DNA of 64,000 bases from Terriglobales bacterium (GCA_035573675.1 DATMAB010000026.1:114501-178500), one strand, 5' to 3'; counted from the stretch's first letter, positions 16,868-26,828 are shown. Program-made: numbers and translations. The notes: generated from the letters alone by a model not told the origin.

Positions 16868-18640
16868 CTGGATACGCGAGTCCCTTCTCCGCTTCGCATT
16901 GCTCTGGTCATCGTCTCGCTTTTGACGGGCACGGTGTCCGGCCAGCGGCAACCCGGCCCGGCGACCAAGGAAGAGCCTGTCGCACACTTCGTAGACTTCG
17001 GGCAACAGGCGGGGCTGGACATGCAGATCATCTACGGCGGCAAAGACACCAAGAAATACATCATCGAGACCACCGGTACGGGTGTCGCACTGCTGGACTA
17101 CGACAACGACGGCTGGCTGGATATCTTCTTCGTGAACGGCCGGACCCTGGAAGGGACTGGCCCGCAGAGCGCGCCCTCGAACCGGCTGTACCGCAACCTC
17201 CGTAACGGGAAGTTCGCCGAGGTGACGAATGCGGCCGGCCTGGAAGCTGCCGGCTGGGGCCAGGGAGCCTGCGCGGGCGACTACGACAACGATGGGTGGC
17301 AAGACCTCTACGTCACGTACTACGGACAGAATCGCCTCTACCACAACCGTGGAGGCGTTTTCGAAGAAGTGAGCGAAAAAGCCGGTGTGGCAGGCACGAG
17401 CAGCCAGTGGGGAACCGGCTGTGCCTTCCTCGACTACGACCGGGACGGCCGCCTGGACCTGATCGTGGCGCGATATGTGTATTTCGATCTCGCCACCGCA
17501 CCCGTCCCCGGCCAGACCGCCAACTGCGTGTGGAAGAGCATTCCAGTGATGTGCGGACCGAGGGGCCTGAAGAAGGACAGCAACGTCCTCTATCGCAATC
17601 GCGGCGACGGAACGTTCGAGGACGTGACCGCCCGCAGCGGCATCAACAAGACACCGGGCCATTACTGTTTCAGTGTCTCGACACTCGACTATGACGACGA
17701 CGGCTGGACGGACATTTATATCGCCTGCGACAGCACGCCCAGCATTCTCTACCGCAACCAGGGCGATGGCACCTTCACCGACGTGGCGGTCATCGCCGGG
17801 GCCGCATACAACGAAGACGGGCACGCGCAGGCGGGCATGGGCTCGACGGTAGCCGATTACAACGGAGACGGTCACCTCGACCTGTTCAAGACCAACTTCT
17901 CCGACGATACCTCGACCCTGTATCGCAACAACGGGAACGGCACCTTCAACGACGTCACCTACGCCGCAGGTCTGGGCCTGAACACGCAATACCTGGGCTG
18001 GGGCACCATGTTCTTCGATTTTGACAACGACAGCTGGCCCGACCTGCTGCTGGTGAATGGGCACGTTTATCCGGAGGTGGATACGTACAACCTGGGCAGT
18101 TCCTACGCGGAGCCCAAGCTGCTTTATCACAACCAGGGAAACGGAACGTTTCGCGATATTTCGCGCCATGCGGGACCGGGAATCAACACGCCCAGTTCCG
18201 CGCGCGGCCTGGCCATGGGAGACCTGTGGAACGACGGCCGGATGTCCGCCGTCATCAGCAACATGCACGGCAAGCCCAGCCTGCTGGTGAATGAGGCCCG
18301 GTCAAGCAATCACTGGGTTGCGTTCAAGCTGGTGGGGAGCCAATCGAACCGGGATGGAATCGGCGCCCGGCTGACGCTCAAGGCGGGCACGCGGCAGTTG
18401 GTGGACGAGGTGCGCAGCGGGTCCAGCTACAACTCCAGCAACGACCAGCGGGTGCACTTCGGCTTGGGCCCGGCCACACGCGTGGATTGGCTGGAAGTTC
18501 GCTGGCCCAGCGGTCTGCGCGAGCGATTCGAGGGCCTGGCTGTGGACACGGTCCACATTCTGAAAGAAGCGACCGGCAAACCTGTTGACTCGGCTGAAAC
18601 GAAACCACCGGCGCCCACGGTTCCGCGCCAAAAACCTTAG
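16868..18640 (+). CDS. CRTAC1-family protein (FG-GAP/VCBS repeats plus ASPIC/UnbV domain), exported
   Basis: The body contains repeated calcium-binding FG-GAP/VCBS blades with DxDxDGxxD loops (DYDNDGWLDIFFVNG, DYDNDGWQDLYVTYYG, DFDNDSWPDLLLVNG). These form an extracellular beta-propeller. The C-terminal ASPIC/UnbV domain follows (VRSGSSYNSSNDQRVHFGLG then VDWLEVRWPSG). Starting at TTG 16922 would leave no signal peptide. The frame stays open upstream and encodes RVPSPLRIALVIVSLLTGTV, a good signal sequence, if translation begins at CTG 16868, nine bases after GGAG. I therefore extend it to CTG; this start is inferred. The 3' end overlaps the stop of the next, convergent CRTAC1 gene. Confidence 0.8.
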   Translation: MDTRVPSPLRIALVIVSLLTGTVSGQRQPGPATKEEPVAHFVDFGQQAGLDMQIIYGGKDTKKYIIETTGTGVALLDYDNDGWLDIFFVNGRTLEGTGPQSAPSNRLYRNLRNGKFAEVTNAAGLEAAGWGQGACAGDYDNDGWQDLYVTYYGQNRLYHNRGGVFEEVSEKAGVAGTSSQWGTGCAFLDYDRDGRLDLIVARYVYFDLATAPVPGQTANCVWKSIPVMCGPRGLKKDSNVLYRNRGDGTFEDVTARSGINKTPGHYCFSVSTLDYDDDGWTDIYIACDSTPSILYRNQGDGTFTDVAVIAGAAYNEDGHAQAGMGSTVADYNGDGHLDLFKTNFSDDTSTLYRNNGNGTFNDVTYAAGLGLNTQYLGWGTMFFDFDNDSWPDLLLVNGHVYPEVDTYNLGSSYAEPKLLYHNQGNGTFRDISRHAGPGINTPSSARGLAMGDLWNDGRMSAVISNMHGKPSLLVNEARSSNHWVAFKLVGSQSNRDGIGARLTLKAGTRQLVDEVRSGSSYNSSNDQRVHFGLGPATRVDWLEVRWPSGLRERFEGLAVDTVHILKEATGKPVDSAETKPPAPTVPRQKP

Positions 18641-20451
18641 CGCGGCGGCTCCGCGTTCTTCGGAGGGGGGAACTTCATCGTACGAATGACGCCTTCGCCT
18701 TCCTTCACGTAGACAAGCTGGTTGACGGCGAGGTCCTTGAGCGTCTCCACCCTGCCGCTGGGCCAGGTGATTTCGAGCAGGTCCACCTTCGGCGCGGGGC
18801 CCAGGCCGAAGTGCACCCGCAGATCGTTCTGCGAAAAGTAGCTTCCGCCACTGCGCACCTCGTCCACCTGGCTGTGCACCCCTCCTCCCGGCATTTTCGT
18901 GACGCACCGCAAGCGCGCGCCAATACCACTGCGATTGGATTTGGTGCCGATGGTCCGCACCTTGATCCAGTTGTGGGCGAGCGTAAGGTCGCACCGCAGG
19001 AGCTCGGGATAATCGTTGACGGGATTGATGATCACATCCAGGTCGCCATCGTTGTCGAAGTCGCCGAAGGCGCAGCCGCGGCCCGCGATGGGTGTACTGA
19101 TGCCCGGTCCGGCCTTCATGGAAACGTCCTCGAAGCGACCGTTGCGCAGATTGCGGTAGAGCAGCTTGCGCTGCGCATATCCCGCTTCCGTCCTGAGCTG
19201 TTCGACCTCCGGATAGACATGGCCGTTGATGAGCAGGAGGTCGACCCAGCCGTCGTTATCCATGTCGAAGAAGCCGCAGCCCCAGCCCAGATAGCGCGTG
19301 TTGGCTCCCAGACCCGAAGCATAGGTTGTGTCCTCGCAGGTCGCGTTGCCGCGATTGCGATACAGCGAGGGTGTGTCGCCTGCGAAGTTGGTCTTGACGA
19401 TGTCGAGACGCCCGTCCCGGTCATAATCGCCGGCGGAAACCCCCATGCCGGCCTGCGGCTTGCCGTCCACGCTGTAGGCGCAGCCCGCGGCAATGGCTGT
19501 GTCCGTGAACTTGCCATTCTTCTGGTTGATGTAGAGCGCGCTGGCCGTCGAGTCGTTGGCCACATAGATGTCAGGCCAGCCGTCATCGTTAAAGTCCAAG
19601 GTGAGCACCCCCAGGCCGTAGGTTCCCAGGGCCTCCGTGATGCCGGCTTTTTCGGAGACATCCGTAAACGTCCCGTCGCCGTTGTTGCGGTAGAGGATGT
19701 TTTTGCCGCCCGGCAAGCCGGGAGGGCCGCAGGCCACCATCACACCCTTGTAAAGGCAAGGACCGGACTCAGGCACCGGCGCCGTCGCCAGGTCCAACTC
19801 AATGTAGTTGGCAACGAACAGGTCGAGCCAGCCGTCGCGGTCATAGTCCACAAAAGCGCATCCGGTGTTCCATCGGGTTCCCTGGCCGCCAACCCCGGCT
19901 TTGGCGGTCACGTCGGTGAAGGTGCCGTCGCCGTTGTTGTGGAAGAGGACGTTCTGCCCGTAGTAGGCGACGAAAAGATCCTCGTATCCGTCATTGTCGT
20001 AGTCGCCGACACACACACCCTGTCCCCATCCCGAATGCGCCAAACCTGCCTTCAGCGTCACATCGGTGAAAGTGCCGTCGCGGTTGTTCTTGAACAGGTG
20101 GCACGTGGGCTGCTCGCCGGCCGGGAAGCCCTCCAGCCGCCAGCCGTTGACCAGAAAAATGTCCAGCCAGCCGTCGTTGTCGTAATCGTAAAAGGCGACG
20201 CCACAGCCCGTGGTTTCCAACAGGTACTTGTTCTTATGTTCGCTTCCAAACAAGGTCCTGGCATTCAGCCCCGATTCTTTGGCCACATTGAGGAAGGAAA
20301 CTCCGAGTGCGCCTTCCGAGGCGGACGCCGATGGGTTCGTCCCCATCCGCTGCTGTGCCGGCGACATGGACATGGCAAAGACCCCTTCCAGGGGCAGCAC
20401 CAACAGCGAACGGCTGAGCGAACTCAGGAATCTGCGGCGGCTGAAGGGCAA
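18637..20451 (-). CDS. CRTAC1-family protein with twin-arginine signal (FG-GAP/VCBS plus ASPIC/UnbV)
   Basis: This 604-aa paralogue of the convergent neighbour begins with a Tat-type signal (MPFSRRRFLSSLSRSLLVL), so it is probably exported folded. The propeller blades carry DYDNDGWLDIFLVNG, DYDNDGYEDLFVAYYG, DYDRDGWLDLFVANY and DFDNDGDLDVIINP. The C-terminal ASPIC/UnbV domain has VRSGGSYFSQNDLRVHFGLG and LEITWPSGRVE. The two genes share the blade layout and are clearly duplicates. Their stop codons interlock (TAG and TAA on opposite strands within TTAG at 18637-18640). Function is unknown; family members are surface or periplasmic and bind calcium. Confidence 0.85.
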   Translation of the reverse strand: MPFSRRRFLSSLSRSLLVLPLEGVFAMSMSPAQQRMGTNPSASASEGALGVSFLNVAKESGLNARTLFGSEHKNKYLLETTGCGVAFYDYDNDGWLDIFLVNGWRLEGFPAGEQPTCHLFKNNRDGTFTDVTLKAGLAHSGWGQGVCVGDYDNDGYEDLFVAYYGQNVLFHNNGDGTFTDVTAKAGVGGQGTRWNTGCAFVDYDRDGWLDLFVANYIELDLATAPVPESGPCLYKGVMVACGPPGLPGGKNILYRNNGDGTFTDVSEKAGITEALGTYGLGVLTLDFNDDGWPDIYVANDSTASALYINQKNGKFTDTAIAAGCAYSVDGKPQAGMGVSAGDYDRDGRLDIVKTNFAGDTPSLYRNRGNATCEDTTYASGLGANTRYLGWGCGFFDMDNDGWVDLLLINGHVYPEVEQLRTEAGYAQRKLLYRNLRNGRFEDVSMKAGPGISTPIAGRGCAFGDFDNDGDLDVIINPVNDYPELLRCDLTLAHNWIKVRTIGTKSNRSGIGARLRCVTKMPGGGVHSQVDEVRSGGSYFSQNDLRVHFGLGPAPKVDLLEITWPSGRVETLKDLAVNQLVYVKEGEGVIRTMKFPPPKNAEPPR

Positions 20452-20590
20452 GGGGGTGAGGATCCTCGGAAGCGTCGTGCTAGAATTCGCGCTGCTTTCG
20501 CGCTCGTTATATTGATATTGGAAGCGCGAGCCGGCTGCAACTGGTCGTTGCGGTCAGCGCGTCCGCAGCCGCCGACCCGACGGACGCACC

Positions 20591-23203
20591 ATGATCAGCG
20601 GATCACGATTGTTCTCGCGGCGCCCGATTGGTTGTGGCCTGCTCGTTGTGTTCCTGCTCGGCGCCCCGCCAACAGGTTCCTCTCAGGAGGCGCCGGCTTC
20701 GCCCGCCGTTCAGGATCGGCCGCGCACCATGGAGCTGTCCCGGCCCGTGCGGCCATGGGAATTCCTCAGCGCGGTCGGCCGGCAAGCCGGCATTCTCGGG
20801 TATGAGAACGGCCGTGTGGAAGCCTGGGTCTACCCGCTGAAACTGCTGCGGAACTTTGAGTTGGCATTCCACGCCGGGCAACGCAAGATTGCGGCAGCCG
20901 CCCTGGCCCGCACGCTCATCACTCGTCCCGAAGCCACGACCGTCCTTTACGCCAGCGACTCGTTTTCCGTGAAGGAGACGTTCTTCGTTCCCCTGGATGA
21001 GCCCGGCGCCGTAATCCTGCTCGAGATCGAGACGCTGGAGCCGCTGGAAGTGGAAGCCGGCTTCGAGCGCGATTTCCAACTCATGTGGCCGGCGGCGCTG
21101 GGGGCCACGTATGCCAATTGGGACGACAAGCTGGGCGCGTTCAGTCTCGGCGAGGAGCAGCGCCGCTTCTTCGGACTGGTGGGCGCGCCGGGCGCCATCG
21201 ACGCCCGCCCCGCTTTTCGCAGCAACTACACATCCTCGGAGCGGACTTTCTTCCGCCTGGCGCGGGTCGGGCCCGGAAGACATACACAGGTCATCGTCAT
21301 CGCCGCCTCGACCGAAAGCGCGGAAGCCGCAGCCAAGACGTACAACCGGCTGGCGGAGCAGCACGAGGAGCTGCGCCAGCAGGCCGCCCGCTTTTACGCC
21401 CAGTACCTGGAACAGACCGTCGTGGTCCGTCTGCCCGATTCGCGACTGGAGCAGGCCTATGACTGGGCGCGCATCAGCACCATCCAGGGGCTGGTGAAGA
21501 ATCCGTACCTGGGAACCGGACTGATCGCCGGCTACGGCCATTCCGGAAGCGAGGCTCGACCCGGTTTCGCCTGGTTTTTCGGACGCGATGCACTGTGGAC
21601 GGTACTCGGCCTCAACTCTGCGGGAGACTTCCGGACCGCGCGCACGGCGCTCGAATTCCTCATCCGCTACCAGCGCGCGGACGGCAAGATGCCGCACGAG
21701 ATCGCGCAGAGCGCCAGTGTTGTCCCCTGGTTCGAGGACTATCCGTACGGCTACGCTTCCGCCGATGCGACGCCGCTGTTCCTCATCGCCGCGGACGACT
21801 ATGTGACGCGTAGCGGGGACACGGGCTTCGCCCAGGATCAATGGGCCGCCATCTGGAAGGCGTACCAGTTCCTGCGCTCCACGTGGGACGCGCGTGGGCT
21901 GGCGAAGAACGACGGCGTGGGGCACGGCTGGGTCGAGGGCGGTCCGCTCTTGCCGGTGAAGACCGAGCTCTACCAGAGCGGACTGGGCGTACAGGCGCTG
22001 CGTGCGCTGGCGCGCCTGGCTCGGCGGGTCGGAAAGCCTGAGGTTGCCGCCGAGATGGAGGGCGCCTTCGCAACCAGCCGGACGCAGCTGAACCGCGCCT
22101 TCTGGATGCCTGAGAAGCAGCGGTACGCGTTCGCCCTCGACCTGCGGGATCGCCCGGTGGACGTTGCCAGCGTTCTGGCCACCGTCCCCATGTGGTGGGA
22201 TCTGCTGGATGCGGAGAAGGCTGACGCTATGATCAGCCAGCTCGCGCAACCCGACCACGCAACCGACTGGGGGATGCGCATCCTTTCGGACCGCCAGTCT
22301 TTCTACAGCCCGGCGGGCTACCACTTCGGCAGCGTGTGGCCGCTGTTCACGGGTTGGGCGTCGGTCGGCGAGTACCGTTATCACCGCAGCCATCCCGCGC
22401 TGGCCAACCTGGCTGCCAATGCACTGCTGGCGCTGGACGGAGCCGCCGGTCATGCGACCGAGGTGCTTTCCGGCTCCTTCTACGAACCACTCTCCACCAG
22501 CACCCCGCAGCAGATCTGGTCGGCAGCCATGATTCTCAACCCTTTGCTGCGCGGGCTGCTGGGACTGGAGGCGGATGCGCTCAACAGCCGCCTGCGATTT
22601 GCCCCGCACGTTCCGGCCACTTGGGAGGGGTTCGAGGTGCGGAACATAAAAGTGGGCGAGGCCCGTCTCGACTTCCGCTACCAGAGGTCCGAAGACACCA
22701 TTACCCTCGACCTGTCACGCACCGGGACCAGCCCGCTTGAACTTGAGTTTGCGCCTGCGTTCAGCCCGCGCGCCGCGATTGTCGCAGTGGAGCTGAATGA
22801 CCGACCGTTGTCCTTCCAGCGCGAAACCGGCGCCAGAGATCAGCACGTCGTGGTGCGATTTCCCGTATACGGCGGGCACAACACCCTGCGCATACGCTAT
22901 CGAAGCGAATTCGAGGTGGAGGCGCCGTTCACTCCGCCGTCCCTCGGCAGCGCCAGCCGAAACCCGAGACTGGTTTCAGAAACCTGGGATGCCTCCGGCC
23001 GCAGCCTGGCGCTGGACTTCACGGGGCCGGCGGGAAGCGTTCATGATTTCCCCACGCGGGGAGGAGCAGCGATCACTCGTGTCGAGGGCGCGGTAGTGGT
23101 CGAAGATCAGCCGGGCCGGTATCTGCTGCGGGTCACCTTTCCGGCCGGAGATACGACGACCTACCAGCCGCAGCACGTCAGCATCACGTTTGCCCCGCCT
23201 TAG
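20591..23203 (+). CDS. Exported glycogen-debranching/GH-type (alpha/alpha)6-barrel glycoside hydrolase
   Basis: An 870-aa protein with a signal peptide (IGCGLLVVFLLGAPPTGSSQ). The core from about residue 280 to 690 is the (alpha/alpha)6 barrel of the amylo-alpha-1,6-glucosidase group, with the hallmark segments WFFGRDALWTVLG (about 330), RADGKMPHEI, GYASADATPLFL and GVGHGWVEGGPLLPVKTELYQ. N- and C-terminal beta-rich regions flank it. It probably trims alpha-glucans or related oligosaccharides in the periplasm. The exact bond is uncertain, because the barrel is shared by several GH families. It converges on a GH31 gene with only ten bases between stops. Confidence 0.75.
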   Translation: MISGSRLFSRRPIGCGLLVVFLLGAPPTGSSQEAPASPAVQDRPRTMELSRPVRPWEFLSAVGRQAGILGYENGRVEAWVYPLKLLRNFELAFHAGQRKIAAAALARTLITRPEATTVLYASDSFSVKETFFVPLDEPGAVILLEIETLEPLEVEAGFERDFQLMWPAALGATYANWDDKLGAFSLGEEQRRFFGLVGAPGAIDARPAFRSNYTSSERTFFRLARVGPGRHTQVIVIAASTESAEAAAKTYNRLAEQHEELRQQAARFYAQYLEQTVVVRLPDSRLEQAYDWARISTIQGLVKNPYLGTGLIAGYGHSGSEARPGFAWFFGRDALWTVLGLNSAGDFRTARTALEFLIRYQRADGKMPHEIAQSASVVPWFEDYPYGYASADATPLFLIAADDYVTRSGDTGFAQDQWAAIWKAYQFLRSTWDARGLAKNDGVGHGWVEGGPLLPVKTELYQSGLGVQALRALARLARRVGKPEVAAEMEGAFATSRTQLNRAFWMPEKQRYAFALDLRDRPVDVASVLATVPMWWDLLDAEKADAMISQLAQPDHATDWGMRILSDRQSFYSPAGYHFGSVWPLFTGWASVGEYRYHRSHPALANLAANALLALDGAAGHATEVLSGSFYEPLSTSTPQQIWSAAMILNPLLRGLLGLEADALNSRLRFAPHVPATWEGFEVRNIKVGEARLDFRYQRSEDTITLDLSRTGTSPLELEFAPAFSPRAAIVAVELNDRPLSFQRETGARDQHVVVRFPVYGGHNTLRIRYRSEFEVEAPFTPPSLGSASRNPRLVSETWDASGRSLALDFTGPAGSVHDFPTRGGAAITRVEGAVVVEDQPGRYLLRVTFPAGDTTTYQPQHVSITFAPP

Positions 23204-23213
23204 ATCGCGCGCT

Positions 23214-25652
23214 CTAGTAGCTCACTCGAAGTTCCTGGGCCCGGCCGATCTCAGGGACAAACAATACCAGCTTCCGCTGCGCGGGATCGTAACTCCAATC
23301 GTGCAACGGAGTTTCGCCCAGCATCACACCGCGAGGACGGCGCTCCACTCCGAACACTTCGACCTGCACGTTCTTCCACCAGGGCGCAAAGGTGCCCTCC
23401 GGCGCGCCCAGGCTCACGCGCAGGGAATCGGGAGAGACAGCGCAGGTGTGTTCAACCCGGTAATACTCACCATGGGTGTAGGCAAAAGTCTTTCCGTCGT
23501 CCACATACAGCGAGCCACGGCAGTCCGGACCCGGATAGACGCGCACCTCCAGCGGACCGTCGGGGATCTCGTCCGAGTGCTGCACGACGGGCTGCTGCGG
23601 CAGGATGGCGCCGGCACGGACGTACACCGGCAGAGTGTCCAGCGGGGGAGTTACCTGGATAACTTTTCCCCCTGCTACGCGTTGTCCGGTCCAGTAGTCG
23701 AACCAGTCGCCCTTGGGAAGCTGCACGTCATAGGTGCTCAAGAATTCGTAGGCCGGAGGCGCCACCAGCAGGTCGCGTCCGAACAGGAACTGGTAATAGT
23801 CCTTCTTGTAGAAATCCGCTTCGTCGGGGTACTCGAGGAACATGGGCCGCATGATCGGCACACCTGTGCGAGCCGCTTCCTCGGTCACCGTATAGACGTA
23901 CGGCAGCAGGCGGTAGCGGAGCTCGATGTAACGCCGCCGGATGGCCTCGTGCCTGGATCCATGCACCCAGGGTTCCTGGTCCCGCGTTCCCTTCGTGGTG
24001 TGATTGCGAAAGAGGGGAGTGAACACACCCAATTGCGTCCAGCGAGTCAGCAGGTCGGGCGAGGGATCGCCCCAGAACCCTCCCACGTCGTTGCCCACCA
24101 GCGCATAGCCGGAGATGCCGAGGCCCAGCAGCGTGGGGACCGTGAGTCGGAAGTGGTTCCAGGAGCTGCTGTTATCACCGGTCCAGGTCGCCGTATAGCG
24201 CCAGGCCCCGGCGTAGGCCGCGCGGGTGAGCACAAACGGGCGCTCCTCCGGTCGCAGCCGCCGCAGGCCCTCATAGGTGGCGCGCGCGTTCAGCATCCCG
24301 AAGACGTTGTGGACGGCGCGATGGTCGAGCACGCTTCCGTCGTCCATGCGATGCCGGGTGGCGAGCGGCATGGTCTTGTCTTCACGCTGGAAGATGGCGG
24401 GTTCATTCATGTCATTCCAGAAGCCTCGAATGCCCATGCCCACGAAATCCTTGTACAGCGTCCCCCACCACTCGCGGCTGCGGGAGAGCGTGAAGTCCGG
24501 AAACACGCTTTCTCCCGGCCACACCACGCCCACGTATTCCGAGCCGTCTGGATTCTTGACGAAGTGGTCGCCGGCGTGGCCCTGCTCGTAGGGCGCGTAG
24601 CCCGCTTCCTTTTTCAGATGCAGGTCGGTAATGGCGATGACCTTGAAACCCTCCGAACCCAGGTCTTTGATCATGCCTTCGAAGTTCGGGAACTTCTGCC
24701 GGTCGATGGTGAACGGCCGGTTGCCGTCCTGGTAGTCGATGTCCAGGTAGATGACATCGGCGGGAATCTTCTTCTCCCGGAAGGTGCGTGCGATTTCCCG
24801 CACCCGCGCCTCCGGGAAGTAACTGTAGCGGCACTGCTGGTAACCGAGCGCCCACAGCGGTGGCAGAGGTGTGCGTCCGGTGAGGGCCGCGAACTCCTGC
24901 ACGACCTGCTTCGGATGCGGGCCATAGAAAAAGAAGTAGTCCAGCTCGCCGCCGTCGGAACCGAAGGAATATGCGTCCCGCGACTCTTTGCCGAAATCGA
25001 AGCTCGTGCGCCAGGTATTGTCCAGGAACAGGCCGTACGCCTTCCCCTGCCGCATGGCAAGGAAGAACGGGATGCTCTTGTAAAGAGGATCGGTCGATTC
25101 CTGCCAGCCGAACGCATCCGTGTTCCACATGGTGAATGCCTGGTTGCGGCGGTCCAGGGCGCCCGCCTTCTCGCCCAGCCCGAAGTAGTGTTCGTCCTCC
25201 GGCATGGTCTTCCACACCCGGAAGCCCCAGGGGCCCCATGAAATCGGACGCGAGGGCGAGTCTTCCAGGACCGTTTTTCCGTCCGGATCAAGGAACACGA
25301 CGCGCAGCGGCGCCCGGGTCACGCGCACACGTACCCGGCTGGTCGCGAACTCAACCGCATCCCGGGACTGCGCGACGTTGACCCGCACGTCCGACGCCAG
25401 CGCTTCGGGCAGCACGGCCCACGAGCGCTCCTTGGGGAACACGCCTTCGGGAGCCAGGCGCACGCGGATGGCCGCATCACCTACCGCGACGACGCGCAAT
25501 CGCGCTCTCCCTGAAGCCACTTCGACTCCGTTGGGAAGGACGCGAACGCCCGTCACCCGGCTGGCCCGCACGGTCTCTTGTGCCACGGCTGGTGGCACGA
25601 GCAAGGCCGGCAATAGTAGGAACAGCAGGAACGTTCCAGCCCGCTTCGTCAT
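23214..25652 (-). CDS. Exported GH31 alpha-glucosidase
   Basis: This 812-aa glycoside hydrolase family 31 enzyme has a signal peptide (GTFLLFLLLPALLVPPAVAQ). The catalytic nucleophile Asp is in GFWNDMNEPAIF (about residue 412) and the acid/base Asp in TWTGDNSSSW (about residue 490). The upstream YFGLGEKAGALDRR and PLPPLWALGYQQCRYSYFPE segments and the DIDYQDGNRPFT loop are typical for retaining alpha-glucosidases. It releases glucose from non-reducing ends of alpha-glucans, in the periplasm or outside the cell. With the facing debranching-type enzyme it makes a small starch/glycogen-use locus, possibly fed by the symporter or TonB receptor elsewhere in the window (inference). Confidence 0.9.
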   Translation of the reverse strand: MTKRAGTFLLFLLLPALLVPPAVAQETVRASRVTGVRVLPNGVEVASGRARLRVVAVGDAAIRVRLAPEGVFPKERSWAVLPEALASDVRVNVAQSRDAVEFATSRVRVRVTRAPLRVVFLDPDGKTVLEDSPSRPISWGPWGFRVWKTMPEDEHYFGLGEKAGALDRRNQAFTMWNTDAFGWQESTDPLYKSIPFFLAMRQGKAYGLFLDNTWRTSFDFGKESRDAYSFGSDGGELDYFFFYGPHPKQVVQEFAALTGRTPLPPLWALGYQQCRYSYFPEARVREIARTFREKKIPADVIYLDIDYQDGNRPFTIDRQKFPNFEGMIKDLGSEGFKVIAITDLHLKKEAGYAPYEQGHAGDHFVKNPDGSEYVGVVWPGESVFPDFTLSRSREWWGTLYKDFVGMGIRGFWNDMNEPAIFQREDKTMPLATRHRMDDGSVLDHRAVHNVFGMLNARATYEGLRRLRPEERPFVLTRAAYAGAWRYTATWTGDNSSSWNHFRLTVPTLLGLGISGYALVGNDVGGFWGDPSPDLLTRWTQLGVFTPLFRNHTTKGTRDQEPWVHGSRHEAIRRRYIELRYRLLPYVYTVTEEAARTGVPIMRPMFLEYPDEADFYKKDYYQFLFGRDLLVAPPAYEFLSTYDVQLPKGDWFDYWTGQRVAGGKVIQVTPPLDTLPVYVRAGAILPQQPVVQHSDEIPDGPLEVRVYPGPDCRGSLYVDDGKTFAYTHGEYYRVEHTCAVSPDSLRVSLGAPEGTFAPWWKNVQVEVFGVERRPRGVMLGETPLHDWSYDPAQRKLVLFVPEIGRAQELRVSY

Positions 25653-25812
25653 GGTCGCCCTCCAATGATGATTGCTGGGCAGGCTAGGCTAGTTGCTCCG
25701 CAACTGTCAAAGGGCCGGCACTTAGATTCGCGCACGCCAAGACGCTGGGCAAATCCAGGAAACAAGGCCCGCGACCTGCGGTGCGCCAAAGGGATGCCGC
25801 GTGGGCAGCCGG

Positions 25813-26061
25813 CTACTTCTCGAGCGACTTCAACTCACGTTCCAGCCGGGCGTGCAGGCGCTGGCGGAAGCCGGCGGGGAGGGTGAACACGCGCTCGTCA
25901 GCGAGCAGGACGACGATGTTGCGGGTGGCGTCGTATTCGGCGGCACAGTGGCGGCACTGTTCCAGGTGCCTCTCGATCTCGGCGCGCAGGGCGGGATCGA
26001 GGTCGCCCTCGAGGTAGTTGGAGACCTCGCGGCGGACGTGGTCGCAGTTGATGTTCACCAT
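25813..26061 (-). CDS. Zinc-finger anti-sigma factor (zf-HC2 type), 82 aa
   Basis: A short cytoplasmic ZAS-type anti-sigma. The motif HLEQCRHC (His32-x3-Cys36-x2-Cys39) with an upstream Cys6 would bind Zn2+, and NYLEGDLDPALRAEIERHL is the usual zf-HC2 helix. There is no membrane helix, so it probably senses a cytoplasmic signal, often oxidative, through its zinc site. The start ATG 26061 overlaps the end of the sigma-factor gene by seven bases, the expected arrangement for a cognate pair. Confidence 0.82.
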   Translation of the reverse strand: MVNINCDHVRREVSNYLEGDLDPALRAEIERHLEQCRHCAAEYDATRNIVVLLADERVFTLPAGFRQRLHARLERELKSLEK

Positions 26062-26720
26062 GGTTTCCTGCCCTTCTCGAACTCCTCCCGACCGCGCAAG
26101 CTCCGCGCCAATTCGGGCGCGAGCAGCTTCCGCATCCGCACGCGGGCCCGGAACAAGCGGATCTTCACCGTGGCCGGGGTCACGCCCAGGACCTCGGCGG
26201 TTTCCGCTATGGAGAGCTGCTGTGCGTCGCGCAACAGAAGCACCTCCCGGTATGTCTCCGGCAACTGTTCGATGGCACGGGCGACGGCCTCGCGCACCTC
26301 AGTGCGTTCCAACGCCTGGGAAGGCACTTCCCGCCAGTCCGCCAGGCGTTGATGCGGCGCTTCCTGTTCGTCGTCGGCCGTCTCATCGAGCGAGTCGTAC
26401 AGGTGTCGCCGATCCTTGCGGTAGCGCATGCGGGCTTCGTTGATCGCAATGCGTACCAGCCAGGTGTGAAAACGCGATTCGCCACGAAACTCCTTGAGGT
26501 GGCGAAACGCCTTCAAGAAAGTTTCCTGCGTCACATCTTCGGCATCGGCCTGGTTTTTAAGTATCGAGAACGCCGCTACGTAGACGTGGCCCTCATAGGG
26601 TCGGATCAGGTCGTAGAAGCAGTCCTTCTCTCCGCGAAGAACGCGCTCGATGAGAAGGCTCTCCCTCTGCCGCGCCTCGGTTTGCGGCGAGTCCCTCCAA
26701 TCCGTCCGCGTCTGGTTCAC
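26055..26720 (-). CDS. ECF-type RNA polymerase sigma factor
   Basis: A 221-aa sigma-70 family protein with only regions 2 and 4. Region 2 is at about residues 25-100 (NQADAEDVTQETFLKAFRHL, then FHTWLVRIAINEARMRYRK). Region 4 is at about 140-200 (LPETYREVLLLRDAQQLSI then AEVLGVTPATVKIRLFRAR). The basic C-terminal tail (RGREEFEKGRKPW) overlaps the anti-sigma start. It would redirect transcription to a stress or envelope regulon once released. The gene for a small membrane protein lies just upstream in the same direction. Confidence 0.92.
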   Translation of the reverse strand: MNQTRTDWRDSPQTEARQRESLLIERVLRGEKDCFYDLIRPYEGHVYVAAFSILKNQADAEDVTQETFLKAFRHLKEFRGESRFHTWLVRIAINEARMRYRKDRRHLYDSLDETADDEQEAPHQRLADWREVPSQALERTEVREAVARAIEQLPETYREVLLLRDAQQLSIAETAEVLGVTPATVKIRLFRARVRMRKLLAPELARSLRGREEFEKGRKPW

Positions 26721-26828
26721 GCGACCGTCCTCAGGGTCAGGTTACGCAGGGATCCTCCCGCAGGGACAGATGCGCCCCCAGCGTCAAAGGTTACGCCTGC
26801 CGGAGACACGGCCATCGCGCGCCACCTC

